Of a DNA stretch of 64,000 nucleotides, positions 1 through 11,600 are shown in pieces. Position numbers and translations under genes: made by a program. Location of the stretch: the NCBI GenBank assembly GCA_038373865.1, contig JAXGGA010005586.1:1-64000 (forward strand), written 5' to 3'. Numbering within the stretch: the first letter of the stretch is position 1; every line of letters starts with the position of its first letter. The notes beneath the pieces are model-generated. The model had not been told where the DNA came from, did no database searches, and saw nothing but the letters and a program-made list of their open reading frames with translations. This DNA comes from Uloborus plumipes (Eukaryota > Arthropoda > Arachnida > Araneae > Uloboridae).

Positions 1-126
1 ATTCTCTCATTAGAACCTATATTGCGTTTTAGTCCTTTAAATAGTCTCGTTCATTTATACGTCTCTCTCACTTATGCACCTTTTCCTGTTGGTCCGCTGG
101 GCCGGCGCATAAGTGAGAGTTCACTG
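1..126. mobile_element. Right end of a Tigger/pogo-like MITE, cut by the window edge
   Basis: The segment matches the right end of the complete element at 37504-38061 and finishes with the same terminus (GCATAAGTGAGAGTTCACTG) followed by TA. Pogo/Tigger elements use a TA target and CAGT-type ends, hence the class. No transposase is present. It sits inside the hAT-like repeat that continues at 129. Confidence 0.75.
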
Positions 127-128
127 TA

Positions 129-491
129 TTTTTTAAAACTTAGTAGCAATTTAATTCAATACTTTTATTCTTTGAAAATTAGAGGTTATCTAAAAGCACT
201 GTTCTAAGGGGAAAACTATCGTTACATGAAAAATATTGAAACATTGTCTATGTATATTTATTTAAAGTAGGAGAATTAATTACAAAAAACTTTATACCAA
301 CTGTGAGAATTACTATTGCTGTTAATAAAATTATTCATCATCGTTTCTTAGTGAAGGTCCACTTTAAAGAATAATGTTTGAAAAATATTTTTCGACCGAT
401 TAATAGGCCCGATTTTACCGATTATTAATAATCGGCAAAGTGGCCGATTATGGCCGATTAATCGGTACTGCCTATTAATCGGTACATCCCT
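129..491 (+). mobile_element. hAT-like MITE, 3' part
   Basis: This segment is homologous to 21535-21899. It has repeated CCGATTAATCGG-type palindromes and ends in CCGATTAATCGGT-CATCCCTA, the complement of the CAGGGATGCACCGAT-type end common in hAT MITEs. The left part is interrupted by the Tigger-like MITE ending at 126. Non-coding. Confidence 0.6.
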
Positions 492-684
492 ACTTACGAA
501 ATCACAGTTCGAAACTGCTTCACGTATTAGAACTGGTAGTTTGAAGATATTACTTTCTTTTGCGCTTGTTTTTGTTGAAAGTTTAAAGCAGTTCTCATTT
601 TGTAAGGTATAGATATCATTAACCCATTTATGCCCAAGTTTTTTTTAACAATTTGTTTCAATTTTTATCTGCTTAAAACTCTTA

Positions 685-828
685 GGACCCTGCTCCACAT
701 TAACGTAAAGCAGAAAAATAAAGCAGAAACGTAAAACAGATTCAATGGTGTTCCTATGGAAAGTACCCATATTTTCGGTTTCTGCCTTCGGTTTCGGTCG
801 CGTTTTCTGCTGATGTGGAGCAGGGCCC
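685..828. mobile_element. PIF/Harbinger-like MITE, 144 bp
   Basis: The inverted ends are GGACCCTGCTCCACAT and ATGTGGAGCAGGGCCC, flanked by TTA on both sides (682-684, 829-831). A 3-bp TTA/TAA duplication with GGGCC-type ends is the PIF/Harbinger signature. The uninterrupted host sequence is visible in the same MITE family at 14970-14985 (minus strand). A sister element lies at 36560-36728. Confidence 0.8.
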
Positions 829-1119
829 TTACTTGGAATACTTTACATACATTTTAAGCGTAAAATAGATCGCTGTTGCCATATTTATTAAGTTATTTAA
901 CGTTCTGTTTATAGGACACTGGACGGATATGTGAGCAAAATACGACCTTATTTGACTTTACTTTTGCAAAGTAATATTACAGAAGGCATATGTGATCAAT
1001 TTTAAGCAAATCATTTAAAACTAGTTTTATTTTACGAAAAATAAGTTCGCAAAAAACACTTGCTTTCACTGGCTACCCATGCTGGATCGTTGCTTGACTG
1101 ATTTGTCTAAAAATAGCTG

Positions 1120-2356
1120 GGTGATTCTACGGTCAATGCGTTTTTTGTGTCCCCAAAGAAAAAAAATCTTATTAATTTCACACTCATTATGTCACTAGTA
1201 GCTAGTAGCCGCTATTTTTATGATTGTGTTGGTAAGGGTCAGACGAAATTTCAATTTTTGGGGGGGTTGTCGATAATAGTGGAAAATGCGTTGCCAGGGG
1301 AGTGACACTATTGGCAGAATTCTGGTTTGATTTACTATTATTTCACTTATTTTTCGGTGTAAAATCAGAGTATTAACTCATTTCTACAAGACCTGTATTC
1401 AAAAATTTTTTTCGCGTTGTAATAAAATAAAAAAAAATCAATCTTGAAAACACGACATGTTGCATACAAGTTGCACTGCAGATCCCAAATAAAAATACTT
1501 CCCGCATTATTTATGTTCATTCAAATTGCTTTCAAAGGGGCAATTAAGATTAAAAATTAAATTAATTATGAAAATAACACAGTGTTAATGTATATTTACC
1601 TTTTTTGGAACAAATCTGCCAGAGAAGTGACAAAATCACACATTACCTATCAAAACAATATCACGCGTTCGTATTACCAGAACTTCAAGTAAACCGTGAT
1701 ATCTGCCTACAATAAGCATTACATTATACATACGCTCACTTATGTAACGATGAAATATAAAAAGTTATACTTACCAGGGGAAATACTACAGCGACTGGCT
1801 CAGTATGCTTTGAAGCACTTTCAACGAGAATCGATGCAACAATATTCAAATTTTTTAAAAACCTTTTAGCTTGCTTTTCACTTTACTCCGTATTACACTG
1901 GTTATTCGCAATTAACATCATCCTTGTGCATTTTTTATGCTAAATTTCAGTCTTTGAAGTTCGCCAGGTGAGGGTGACACTGTTGATATGGCCCGTTGAA
2001 AAGTGTATTTTTTTTTTTAAACAATAATAAATATTTTTTCAATGTTTACTGTCGAAATATGTTTCTCTGTCAATGTAAGTGTATGATAATGGCAAAAAGC
2101 AGTATGCCAAGTTAGCAAAAATTGAACGTCGAACATGTTTGTATAAAAACTAGTATTTGAACAGGCCAGGGTAGTATACATTTATGACTATTTTCAGCTA
2201 TAAATGCTAAAATAAAATAATTGTAGTGAATTAATTGGGTGGTCCATATAAAATATAATGGTCTGCAATGCTTAAGCATTTAAAAAAATTAATAAAATCA
2301 GTTTTATATAAAGTTTTTACATTGGCCGTCTGAATTCAAATAGCGTAGAATCACGC
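1120..2356. mobile_element. Non-autonomous TIR element with GGTGATTCTACG ends (1237 bp)
   Basis: The left end GGTGATTCTACGG and right end CGTAGAATCACGC are inverted repeats. AGCTG is duplicated at 1115-1119 and 2357-2361. Removing the insert restores the piggyBac-like MITE sequence seen at 53728-53760. The interior has recurrent GCCAGG(G/T)GAG-GTGACAC-like motifs and no credible ORF. Superfamily not assigned. The element at 43675-44806 shares the end sequence. Confidence 0.7.
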
Positions 2357-2469
2357 AGCTGTCAATAAATCAACTCTGACGTCCAACTAGTGGTTCTATC
2401 TGATTTTCTCAAGAAGAGGGACTATTTAACCTGTGAAAAACAGCTTTAGAGTAAAATGATATACCCATT

Positions 2470-4119
2470 TGGCCGTCACGTTTGGTGAAAATTACATAAG
2501 AACTATTTATTTAGCGATACTGTGTACATTGTTATTATTAAAAAACTTTCTTTAAGTAAAGAAAGTTGTCGAATGAAATTAAAATGTAAAAAAATCCTTC
2601 GAAGAATTAATAAGAGCTATAAAAAAGCATTAAAAGTTATTTTAAACTGAAAAACTATCTGGCAATTAAAAACTGCCATTAACATTTTAAAAACTGTACC
2701 AATTAGGTGTATCAAAGCATTAAAAAGAGTTAGAGAAAAAGTATTAGAGTTTGAAATTAAAAAGCATGGATTACAAACATCACGGTGACTAAAACGATAT
2801 TTTCTTGCTGACAAGTTCTAACTTTAATCTACGTTTTCTACATTCTTCCCTTTTCCAACATACACTGTGTTGCCAAATTTCTGGACTTATTTTTGGTTTT
2901 TGGTGGTATTGCTATGAAGTTCTTTTGAAATAGTGACAGTAAGAAAAACGGCTTGATAAATGCACAAATTTACAACAGGTAATTTGTTTCAAATTTGTGC
3001 ATTTACAACATTGTTGTTATTGTTGCTACTTTGTTGCACGAGGGTATTTATTTATTTATTTTTTCAACTTTTCATTTTTATTCCTCGCTTCCTTACTAAA
3101 ACCGATTATGAACAATATTACTGTTATTTTAAAACATTAACGTTTAAACAAGTAAGCCTTTAATCCTCTATCAAGCAATCTTAATTTACGGATTATTTCT
3201 AAATATTTATTTTCTTTGAGAACAAAGATTTAATGCCTTGCCTAGTAATTACTTTCAGTTATTACTAATGTATATTCTATGTCACGTAAAAGCAAAGATC
3301 TGATCTTGCTTTCAATTTATTAAAAAGATGCACGACTTATTTTGAAGGTTTTAACAAATATTTAGAATAAATCTCCTGGGCATGAACGTTAATCATTTTA
3401 GTCAAATCGCTTAATGGAGATATAATTTTGTTGCTGCGTTTCTCGAAAATTAATCGTTTTAAATGTAGTCGTAGTAGTAGAGGCCAATAAATGCGGATTA
3501 TTTTTATTTTTAAATGAAACAAAAGCGTTCGATAGAGCAACGAGACAGTAATAACTGACTATTTGTTCCATGATTTGGTCAACCATTTGTATTAAACATT
3601 GATCCTGTTGGAGCGCCTACGATTTTAATTTTTTTTTAACTGAGAAAAAAAAATCCCTCAACATCGGCAGCTGATATAAAATGAAAAATAAAAATAAAAA
3701 TAAAAACACTCAGAAGCACATTTTTCTCCTTCGCGTTGGTTCTTTTTTTCAAGAAAATACTATGTTTCCTTAAAAATTTAATGCAGCCTTCGCCATTTTT
3801 CCTACGCAGTTTGTATTTTAAAGCGCTTTCTTTTTTCAACAGAATGTTGGAAACGTACTGCCTCGTCATTAATTTATGTCGGTTTAATAACAGTATGATA
3901 AATGGAGCTCAATGATTAAGTAGATCGTTTGGTTCGACAGTGTTGCCATTTTTCTGAATTTTATAAATTGCTCTCTTCATTTCTCTGCGTTGCACGGAAC
4001 TCTATTTCAGATACGGTTAACGTTATTTTAATTAAGATATTAAAAAAATTAGCGAGAGATATTCGTGGAGTAAATAACCGAGAAAAAAACTGTTTTGAAA
4101 AGATTTGTCAAATATTTTA
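2470..4119. other. AT-rich non-coding stretch, nothing recognised
   Basis: All ORFs are short and low-complexity on both strands. No RNA gene, TIR pair or repeat family was recognised. Confidence 0.5.
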
Positions 4120-4330
4120 TCTATACATAGTATAAAATGAAGTCTCAAAAAGCGTCTGTTTGAACACACAAAACTCGAGAACTACCAGGCCGATTTTGCT
4201 GAAAATTTCAGCATTTGTTCCTTTTTGCAGCGGAAAGGTTTAGGCACCAGTTCGAAAAAGATTCAATGAGTGGTTCTTTTCTTTATTCCAATTTAAGACG
4301 ATTTTCACATAAAATGCCGCATATTGGGTT
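4120..4330 (+). mobile_element. Helitron-like 5' end fragment
   Basis: It starts with TCTATACATAGTATAAAATG after an A, like the 5'-TC ends of Helitrons elsewhere in the window (52347). The following text (CTCGAGAACTACC..GATTT..GCTGAAAATTTCA) is related to 61640-61830. No 3' CTAG terminus was found. Confidence 0.4.
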
Positions 4331-4703
4331 AAAAATTACTTGTATATATTAATGTTATGTGTCGTTGGAAACTTAAAAATTGTGAGGGAATTTCACACAT
4401 ATGAAATTTCGATCATTGTTTCAGTTTTGTCTACATGAGTTTGTCTGCTAAATTCGTAAAATTAAAATTTTAATTACTATTATCTTGTTCTTCAAAATCA
4501 CTTTTTCACCACGTTTTTAATATAATTTTCTTTTATTACAGGTAAGCCTTTTGAACCATTTTCGAATATTTTGTGAGGTAAGAATATCCTTTCTAGTCAT
4601 AAATACAGTTGATCATTATCGTGGGGAAATTATGCTGAGATAAATCAGTACAAATTTTGTGTACCGACTTAACATGTACAATCGTACATAAATATGATGT
4701 TGA

Positions 4704-6870
4704 TTATTTCACTTTTTTTTGTTTTTCAATGTGTACATTAGAATATTGAGAGTAGCTCTTGATGGTATACTATGTGCACTTGCTGTTGTTGCTGTAGTGT
4801 CATAGTTTTATTGATAACTACTATGAAATAGACATATTTTTCTTTATACTTGCACACTCAAAGAAAAATCAGATATCAATTATATCCAATATCATTAATT
4901 GAAATTTTAATATGTCGTTGGGGGTCTCAGATTAGAGCACAAAGATGACTAGAGATTTCCTCCACAATGAGGTAAGTCTGAGTTGGAAAGCAAATGATCA
5001 ATCAAATACGTAAAAAAACAAATACCACTACTGTTAGCCAAATTTGAAGATCAGGAACTTTCGGGGGTTGAAGTTGCTATATTTGTAGTATTATCTTAAC
5101 CCGTTTATACCCAGTAGCCTAAAAACGGGACGCTTGTTAGTTACTGCATACAAAAACCTGTAATGGGTATATCATTTTACTAAAGCTGTTTTTCACAAGT
5201 TGAATAGTCCTTCTTCTTGCCAAAACCAGTTACAGCCGCCATTTGGACATCAGTTTATTTATTGACAGCTATTTTCAGACAAATCAGTCAAGCAACGATC
5301 CAGCATGGGTAGCCACCGGAAAGGTAAGCTTTTTGTGTTTGTTTTTTTTTTTGCGAAAACTTTTTATTTGTTCCTAAAAAAAATTGAAAAAAAACTATTT
5401 TTAGAATTGAATTGTTTGCTTCAACAAGTGTACTTTCCTCCAGTGCCTGTCCTTCTGTAAGTTGAGCTTTGGCAAAAAAGCAAACGTCCAAGTTAAGGGT
5501 CGCATTTTGCAATTTGCTCAGCATAATCCTGCAAAAAATTATCTCATTACAAACGAGGGGGGACGATTTACTATAATAACTTAAAAAATTAGGGCACCAC
5601 CGGCCGAACTATTTTTAAGCCTAAAATTTATGTGTTGGAAGACCCTTCGCAAGTAGAAGGAGTTTTTTTAAGCAGATAAAATTGAAAAAATTGAAAAATT
5701 GTGACGAAAGACAAAAAACATGGGTCGTAAAGGGTTAAATTAGACTTTGCGGCGTTCCTTATAAAAATAGGGTAAAAATAGAGAGTAAAAACGTATAAAA
5801 TTGTATTAATAACCTGCAGCAGCCGTGACTTTTTTTTAATTACGACCCCTGGCCATAGTGACACATAATAAGGTAATCTGACGCTAAAAAAATACAATTT
5901 TTCAATTAATCTAATAAATGTTTTGAGCTTTATCAATTAGCGGGGAAACGAAATTATTCCTCAGGTGACGTCGGAAAACTTGTCTTACGTTGTGTAATTA
6001 GATTTTATTGTAGATTTTATTGTTAGGATCGGCGGACTACAGCGCGGCAATCTGGTGAGTCATGAAAAATATAAGTAAGTTATGGTTTTGAATTGAGTTG
6101 GAACAATTTTTATACGACAAAAATATTTCCAAAGTAAGTTTTTTTGGCAGAAAGAGTTGAATAAAAATTGACCAAAGTCAAAACAGAATTAATATAGAGT
6201 AATAAGGTAAGAAATCCCACGGAACTACAAAGTCCCCCCCCCACAAAAAGTGATGCGCGGATGCCATTGTATATTCTCTTTGAACAGACATTCTTTATTT
6301 CTTAGACCAATTTAAATCTGAAAATATTTAATTATATTTTTATGTTAAGCAGTGTCTCTCACAAAAACCGTTTTTAAATTGAAATTTTAACAGCGGTGTG
6401 TTTTAAGAAGCCCTTTTAAAAAATGTCCACTCAGGAAATTTTGGAAAGAGAGAACGTATAACCTTTTTTTGAAGAAAAATAAAAATCTGCAAGCATCCAT
6501 TTCTAGTCAAAAACCTTTTTCAGACAACATTCGATGTGTGATAAACAAAATTTATGTGTATGTGGGAAAGAAAAATCCTATATTGTCTTAAAAAATATTT
6601 TCTTATCTTGCGATTATCAATCCTATTCTTACAAAGAAGATCAACTTCTATTTCTCAAATAACAGAAGAAAAAAAGTGCATTTTGTATTTTTTTTCTTTC
6701 TGTTAAGCCATTTTAACTGCATAATAAAATTTATTTTTAAACACAATGAAGTCACAATAATGTCCCACACGACAAAATTTACACGAAGCACGCATTTTAT
6801 GTTCTCAAATCCTTTTTTTTGGAAACTGAAGAAAACTTATCATCTTATATCTACGCTCCCCCATCTCCTT
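4704..6870 (+). repeat. Left copy of a probable false duplication (clean, then noisy)
   Basis: The whole segment matches 13975-15905 in order and orientation. Up to about 5316 it agrees with independent copies of the MITE family it contains. After that it shows insertions, homopolymer expansions and substitutions that rise in density until the sequence becomes unrecognisable near 6870. This is the pattern of a degrading read, not of sequence divergence. Confidence 0.8.
5100..5734 (+). mobile_element. piggyBac-like MITE (left artefact copy)
   Basis: TTAA plus the start CCCGTTTATACCCAGTAGCC, and an end GGGTCGTAAAGGG followed by TTAA (5735-5738). It is about 100 bp longer than other copies because of scattered insertions after 5316. 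It is probably the same genomic element as 14486-15040. Confidence 0.7.
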
Positions 6871-8630
6871 ATGGTCACACTCAGTCTCGTGGGGACCGGC
6901 GAGTGAGAGCGATGCTCAGTTTTCTGATGTCCTATGAGAGTACTCTTACGAGCTCGAGATGATCCCACAGTATATAGCGCGACACCTGCGCCGCAGCCGC
7001 TCCATCAAATGTTAAGTTTATAGCGGGTGGATCTGGTGTAGAGAACAGTGCACTAGACTGAGCTGGACTATAGAGTTACACATTCAACAAGTTCCTGGCT
7101 CCCTGCGCGTAGTAACGCTCAGCAACAGAGCCTTAGTCTCTCTAGATAGACATTGCGATATGTTTACTCAGGTTGCGTGATCGCACGACTACATCAGCTA
7201 ACACACGCTCCTTGTCACAAGTGCGTCCATCGCACACAAGTGTGAGCATCACAGTCTATCTCGACGTACATCTCGCTCATGTGTGACACTTTTACACATG
7301 TGAGATTCCACGCTGCTGAGTGTACACTGTCTTTACGAGAAATGAGACAGCCACTCGACCGTATCGGTATGGTGTGACTGGCCTCTTAGGTTATTCTCAC
7401 ATTAGTGACACAACACAACTGAGTGGTTGACTCTATTGAGATAAGTGATCGTATTGTACAGACAGAGACACATGGCACCATATCTGCACTGACTTGATCT
7501 TCTTCACGCGTGTGATCGGGTGGCGCTGCTGCTTGCACTCTCTCGTACATATGAGACTACTCTGTGTCACTAGACTTGATTTTATTTGATACTATTAGTG
7601 TGTCTGGTGTTGCTACATATATCTGTGCATGAGCTACTCTCTCACGAGACTCGATTGTCAGGAGCTCACATCTTTGACTAGCTCTCTGCGAACAAGTGAT
7701 ACAGACTAGGTCTGACGTAGATATAAGGTCTCGTCAATGTTGCTTGCATATACTCTATATGCTCAGGGCTGAGGCATCGTGAGATGGAGTGTCAACACCT
7801 AGTTAAGTCTCTCTAACGGGACTCTTATTAAGAGTAACTTGTTGAGAGACACAATCTTGTGTCTGACACACGATAGACTACTCGGCATCAGGTACGTGAC
7901 AAGAGGGGGTGTGCGAGTGCAGCGTGTGATGCAAGATTGTGTTTGAGCCTCAGTATTGTAGAGCTAATACACACATAGTGATTGTGTTAAAGAGCGTTAG
8001 TTGCACAGATGCTCATTCCTGTGAATGAGAGTGTGGAGAATTGGGCAGGTGCACTAAGATGGATAGATGAGGTAACATCAGAGAGCGCCGAGGTTAATAA
8101 TGCAAGTGAGATTTGTCATGCTATTAGCAGCACTTGTACATACAGGCGCAGAGATGCGTTGTGTGTGAGCGCGATTAGACTAAGCAGTCAGTGACATCTA
8201 ATGTTTGTCTCTTGGAACGGAGAGTGATACATGTGAGGTTTGTGTTGTGATGTGCACAGGAGAGAGAGAGCGCGAGAGTATATGGAGTGCGAGAGGTGAG
8301 GGGTAAATGATAATGAGTGATGTGAGGTTATGAGGAGAAGTGTGCAGTGTTAAACAAGTGGAAAGTGTTATAGATATAACTGTGAGTAGATAGTCTGTAA
8401 GATATCAGGTTAGATAGACTGTGACGTGTGTTTCTCTAGTCTAAGAGACTGTGGACATGGCGGGTGTTGTGTGTTGTAGTGGAGAGTTGTGAGTGTTCGC
8501 ACGGAGAGTGTCGGAGGGGATGTATGTAGCTATAGGAGACTACATAGATTATGTAGTTCAAGTATAGGTTAGCATGTTCATGGTACTGGGGAGTAGTGTG
8601 GAGGAGTGATATGGTCGGTTCTGGGTTTTG
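6871..8630. other. Scrambled, homopolymer-poor sequence (probable basecalling noise)
   Basis: Composition changes sharply from AT-rich with long A/T runs to a near-even mix with few runs above three bases and many CTCT, GTGT and GAGA dinucleotide stretches. No repeat family found elsewhere in the window is recognisable. It continues smoothly from the degrading copy on its left and drifts to G/T/A dominance after about 8220. Confidence 0.7.
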
Positions 8631-11600
8631 TGTAGGAGACACGAATGGGCTAGCGAGCAGGGTCTCGGGGGGCTACAGGTTGGTTACGGTGGGGTCAAGA
8701 GGTGTGTAGTGGGGGGGGTGAGTGTATGGGGTGTGGGGGGGAGGGGGGCTCAGGTAGGTGGTGCAGTGTGGGGTTGTATTGTTAGGGATGGTGAAGAGGT
8801 AGGGAGGGTGGCTCGGGGTGGGGAGGGAGGTTGGGGTGTGTGAGGGATCGTCGGGGATATGTGGGTGTGGGGGGGGGTTGTTTTATTTTGGGGGTGTGTG
8901 GGGATTATTGGGGGGGGAGGTTTTGGGGTGTAGTATGTGTGAGGGAGAGAGGTGGGGTGTGTGACGTGGGTGTGGTGGAGTCTCTGGGAGTGTGAATGGT
9001 TGGGTCGAGAGAGGGTAGGTGGTTTGTGTGGTGTTGGTTTGGTTGTTGGTTGGGTGGTGGTGGTTGGTTTTGGTGTTTGAGTGTGGTTGGGGTGTTGTGA
9101 AGTGGGGGTGTTGGTGTTTGTGGGGTGTTTGGGTTTTGTGGTGGGGTGTTTGGTTTGTTGGGATTGTGGGGGGGTTGTGGGGTGGGTGGTGTGTTTTGTG
9201 GTTTGATTGGGTGGTGGTGGGTTGTGGTGGTGGGGGTGTGGTGGTGTTTGTTGGTTGTGGGTTTTGGTTTTTGGTTTGGTGTTGTTTTTGTGGGTGGGGG
9301 GTGGGTTGTTGGGGTTGGTGGTGGGTGGGGGTGGTGGTTGGGTGGTGTGTTTGGGTTTGGTTGGGGGTGGGGGTGTTGGGGGGGGTGTTGGTGTGTGGGT
9401 GGTTGGGGGTGGTTGGTGTTGTGGTTGTGGGGGGTGGTTGTGGGTGGGGGGTGGGGTGTGGTTGGGGTGGGGGGTGGTGGGTGTGTGGGTGTGTGGGGGT
9501 GTGGGGTTGGGGGGGTGGTGGGGGTGTGGGTGTGGTGGGGGGTTGGGTGGGGGGGTGTGGGGTGGGTGTGGGGTGGTTGTTGGTGGGTTGGGGTGGTGTT
9601 TTGGGTGGGGTGTGGTGGGGGGGGTGGGGGGTGTGGTGGTGGGGGTGTGGTGTGGGGGGGGGTGTGGGGTGGGGGTGGGTTGGGGGTGGGGTGGGGTGGT
9701 GGGGGTTGGTGTGGTGGGGGGGTGGGGGTGTGGGTTGGGGGTGTTGGTGTGGTGGTGTGGGGGGGGTGGGTGGGTGTGTGGGTGGGGGGTGTGGGGTTGG
9801 GGTGGTGTGTGGGGGGTGTGGTGGTGTGGGGGGGTGGGTGGGGGGTGGGTGTGTGGGTGTGGGGGTGGGGTGGGGTGTTGGGGGGTGTGGGGGGGTTGGG
9901 GTGTGGGGGGTGTTGGGTGGGTGGGGGTGGTGGTGGTGGGGTGTGGTGTGGGGTGTGGGTGTGTGGGGTTGGGGGGTGGTGGGGGTGGGTGGGTGGGGGG
10001 TGTTGGGGGGTGGTGGGGGTGGGTGGGGGTGGGTGTGGGGGTGGGGTGTGGTGGGGGGGGTGGGGTGGGGGTGGGGGGTTGTGGGGGTGGGTGGGGGGGG
10101 GGTGGTGGGGTGGTTGGGGTGGTGGGGGGGGTGGTGGGGGGTGGTGGGGGGTGGGGTGTGGTGGGGGTGGGGGGTGGGTGGGGGTGTGGGGGTGGGGTGG
10201 GGGGGTGGGGGTGGGGGGGTGTGGGTGGGGGTGGGTTGGGGTGGTGGGGGGGGGGTGTGGGGGTGGGGGTGGGGGTGGGGGGGTGGGGGGTGGGGGGGGG
10301 GTGGGTGGGGGTGTGGGGGGGGGGGTGTTGGGGGGGTGGGGTGGGGGGGGTGGTGGGGGGTGGTGGGTGGGGGTGTGGGGGTGGGGTGGTTGGGGTGGGG
10401 GTGGGGGGTGGGGTGGTGGTGGGTGGGGGTTGTGGGTGGGGGGGGGGGGGGGGTGGTGGGTGGGGGGTGGTGGGGTGGGGGGGTGGGTGGGTGTGGGGGG
10501 GGGTGGGGTGGTGGTGGGTGGGGGTGGGGGGTGGGGGTGGGGGGGGGGTTGTGGGGGTGGGGTGGGGGGGTGTGGGGTGGTGGGGGGGGGGGTGGGTGGG
10601 GGTGGGGGGGTGGGGGGGGGGGTGGGGTGGGGGGGGGGGGGTGGTGGTGGGGTGGGGGGGGGGGGGGGTGGGGGGTGGGTGGGGGGTGGGGGGGGTGGGG
10701 GGGGGGTGGGTGTGTGGGGGTGGGGGGGGTGGGGTGGTGGGGGGTGGGGGGGGGGGGGGTGGGGGGGGGTGGGGGGGGGTGGGGGGGGGGGTGGGGGTGG
10801 GGGGGGTGGTGGGTGGGGTGGGGGGGGGGGGTGGGGGGTGGTGGGTGGGGGGGGGGGGGGGGGTGGGTGGGGGTTGGGGGGGGGGTGGGGTGGGTGGGGG
10901 GGGGGGGTGGGGGTGGTGGGTTGGGGGGGTGGGGGGTGGGGGGGGGGGTGGGGGGGTGTGGTGGGGGGGGTGGGTGGTGGGGGGGTGGGTGGGGGTGGTG
11001 GGGGGTGGGGGGTGGGGGGTGGTGGGTGGGGGGGTGGTGGGTGGGGGGGTGGGGTGGGGGTGGGGTGGGGGTGGGGGGGTTGGGGGGGGGGTGTGGGGGG
11101 GGTGGTGGGGGGGGGGTGGGTGGGGTGGGGGGGGGTGGGGGTGGGGTGGGGGTGGGGGTGGGGGGGGGGGGTGGTGGTGGGTGGGTGGGGGGGGGTGGGT
11201 GGGGGGGGGGGGTGGGGGGGGGGGGGGGGTGGTTGGGGGGGGGGGGGGTGGTGGGGGGGGTGGGTTGGGGTGGGGGGTGTGGGTGGGGGGGTTGGGGGGG
11301 GTGGGGGTGGGTGGGGGTGGGGGTGGTGGGGGGGGGTGGGTGGGGGGTGGTGGGGGGGTGGGGGTGGGGGGTGGGGGGTGGGGGTGTGGGGGGTGTGGGG
11401 GGTTGGGTGGGGGGGGGGGGGTGGGGTGGGGGGGGGTGGGTGGGGGGTGGGGTGGGGGGTGGGGTGTGGGGGGGGGGTGGGGTGGGGGGGTGGGGGTGTG
11501 GGGGGGTGGGGGGGTGGGGTGTGGGGTGGGTGGTTGGGGGGGGGTGTGGGGGTGGGGGGTGGGGGTGGGGGTGGGGGGGGTGGTGTGGGGGGTGGGTGTG

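Larger units (their letters stand above)
619..2469 (-). mobile_element. piggyBac-like MITE, interrupted twice and right-truncated
   Basis: It begins with TTAA followed by CCCATTTATGCCCA, the terminus shared with the copies at 24108, 46833 and 53376. TTAA targets and CCC-starting ends are typical of piggyBac-class elements. It is split by a Harbinger-like MITE (685-828) and by a 1.24-kb TIR element (1120-2356). Family sequence resumes at 2357 and stops near 2469, before the second TTAA end. No coding capacity. Confidence 0.75.
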
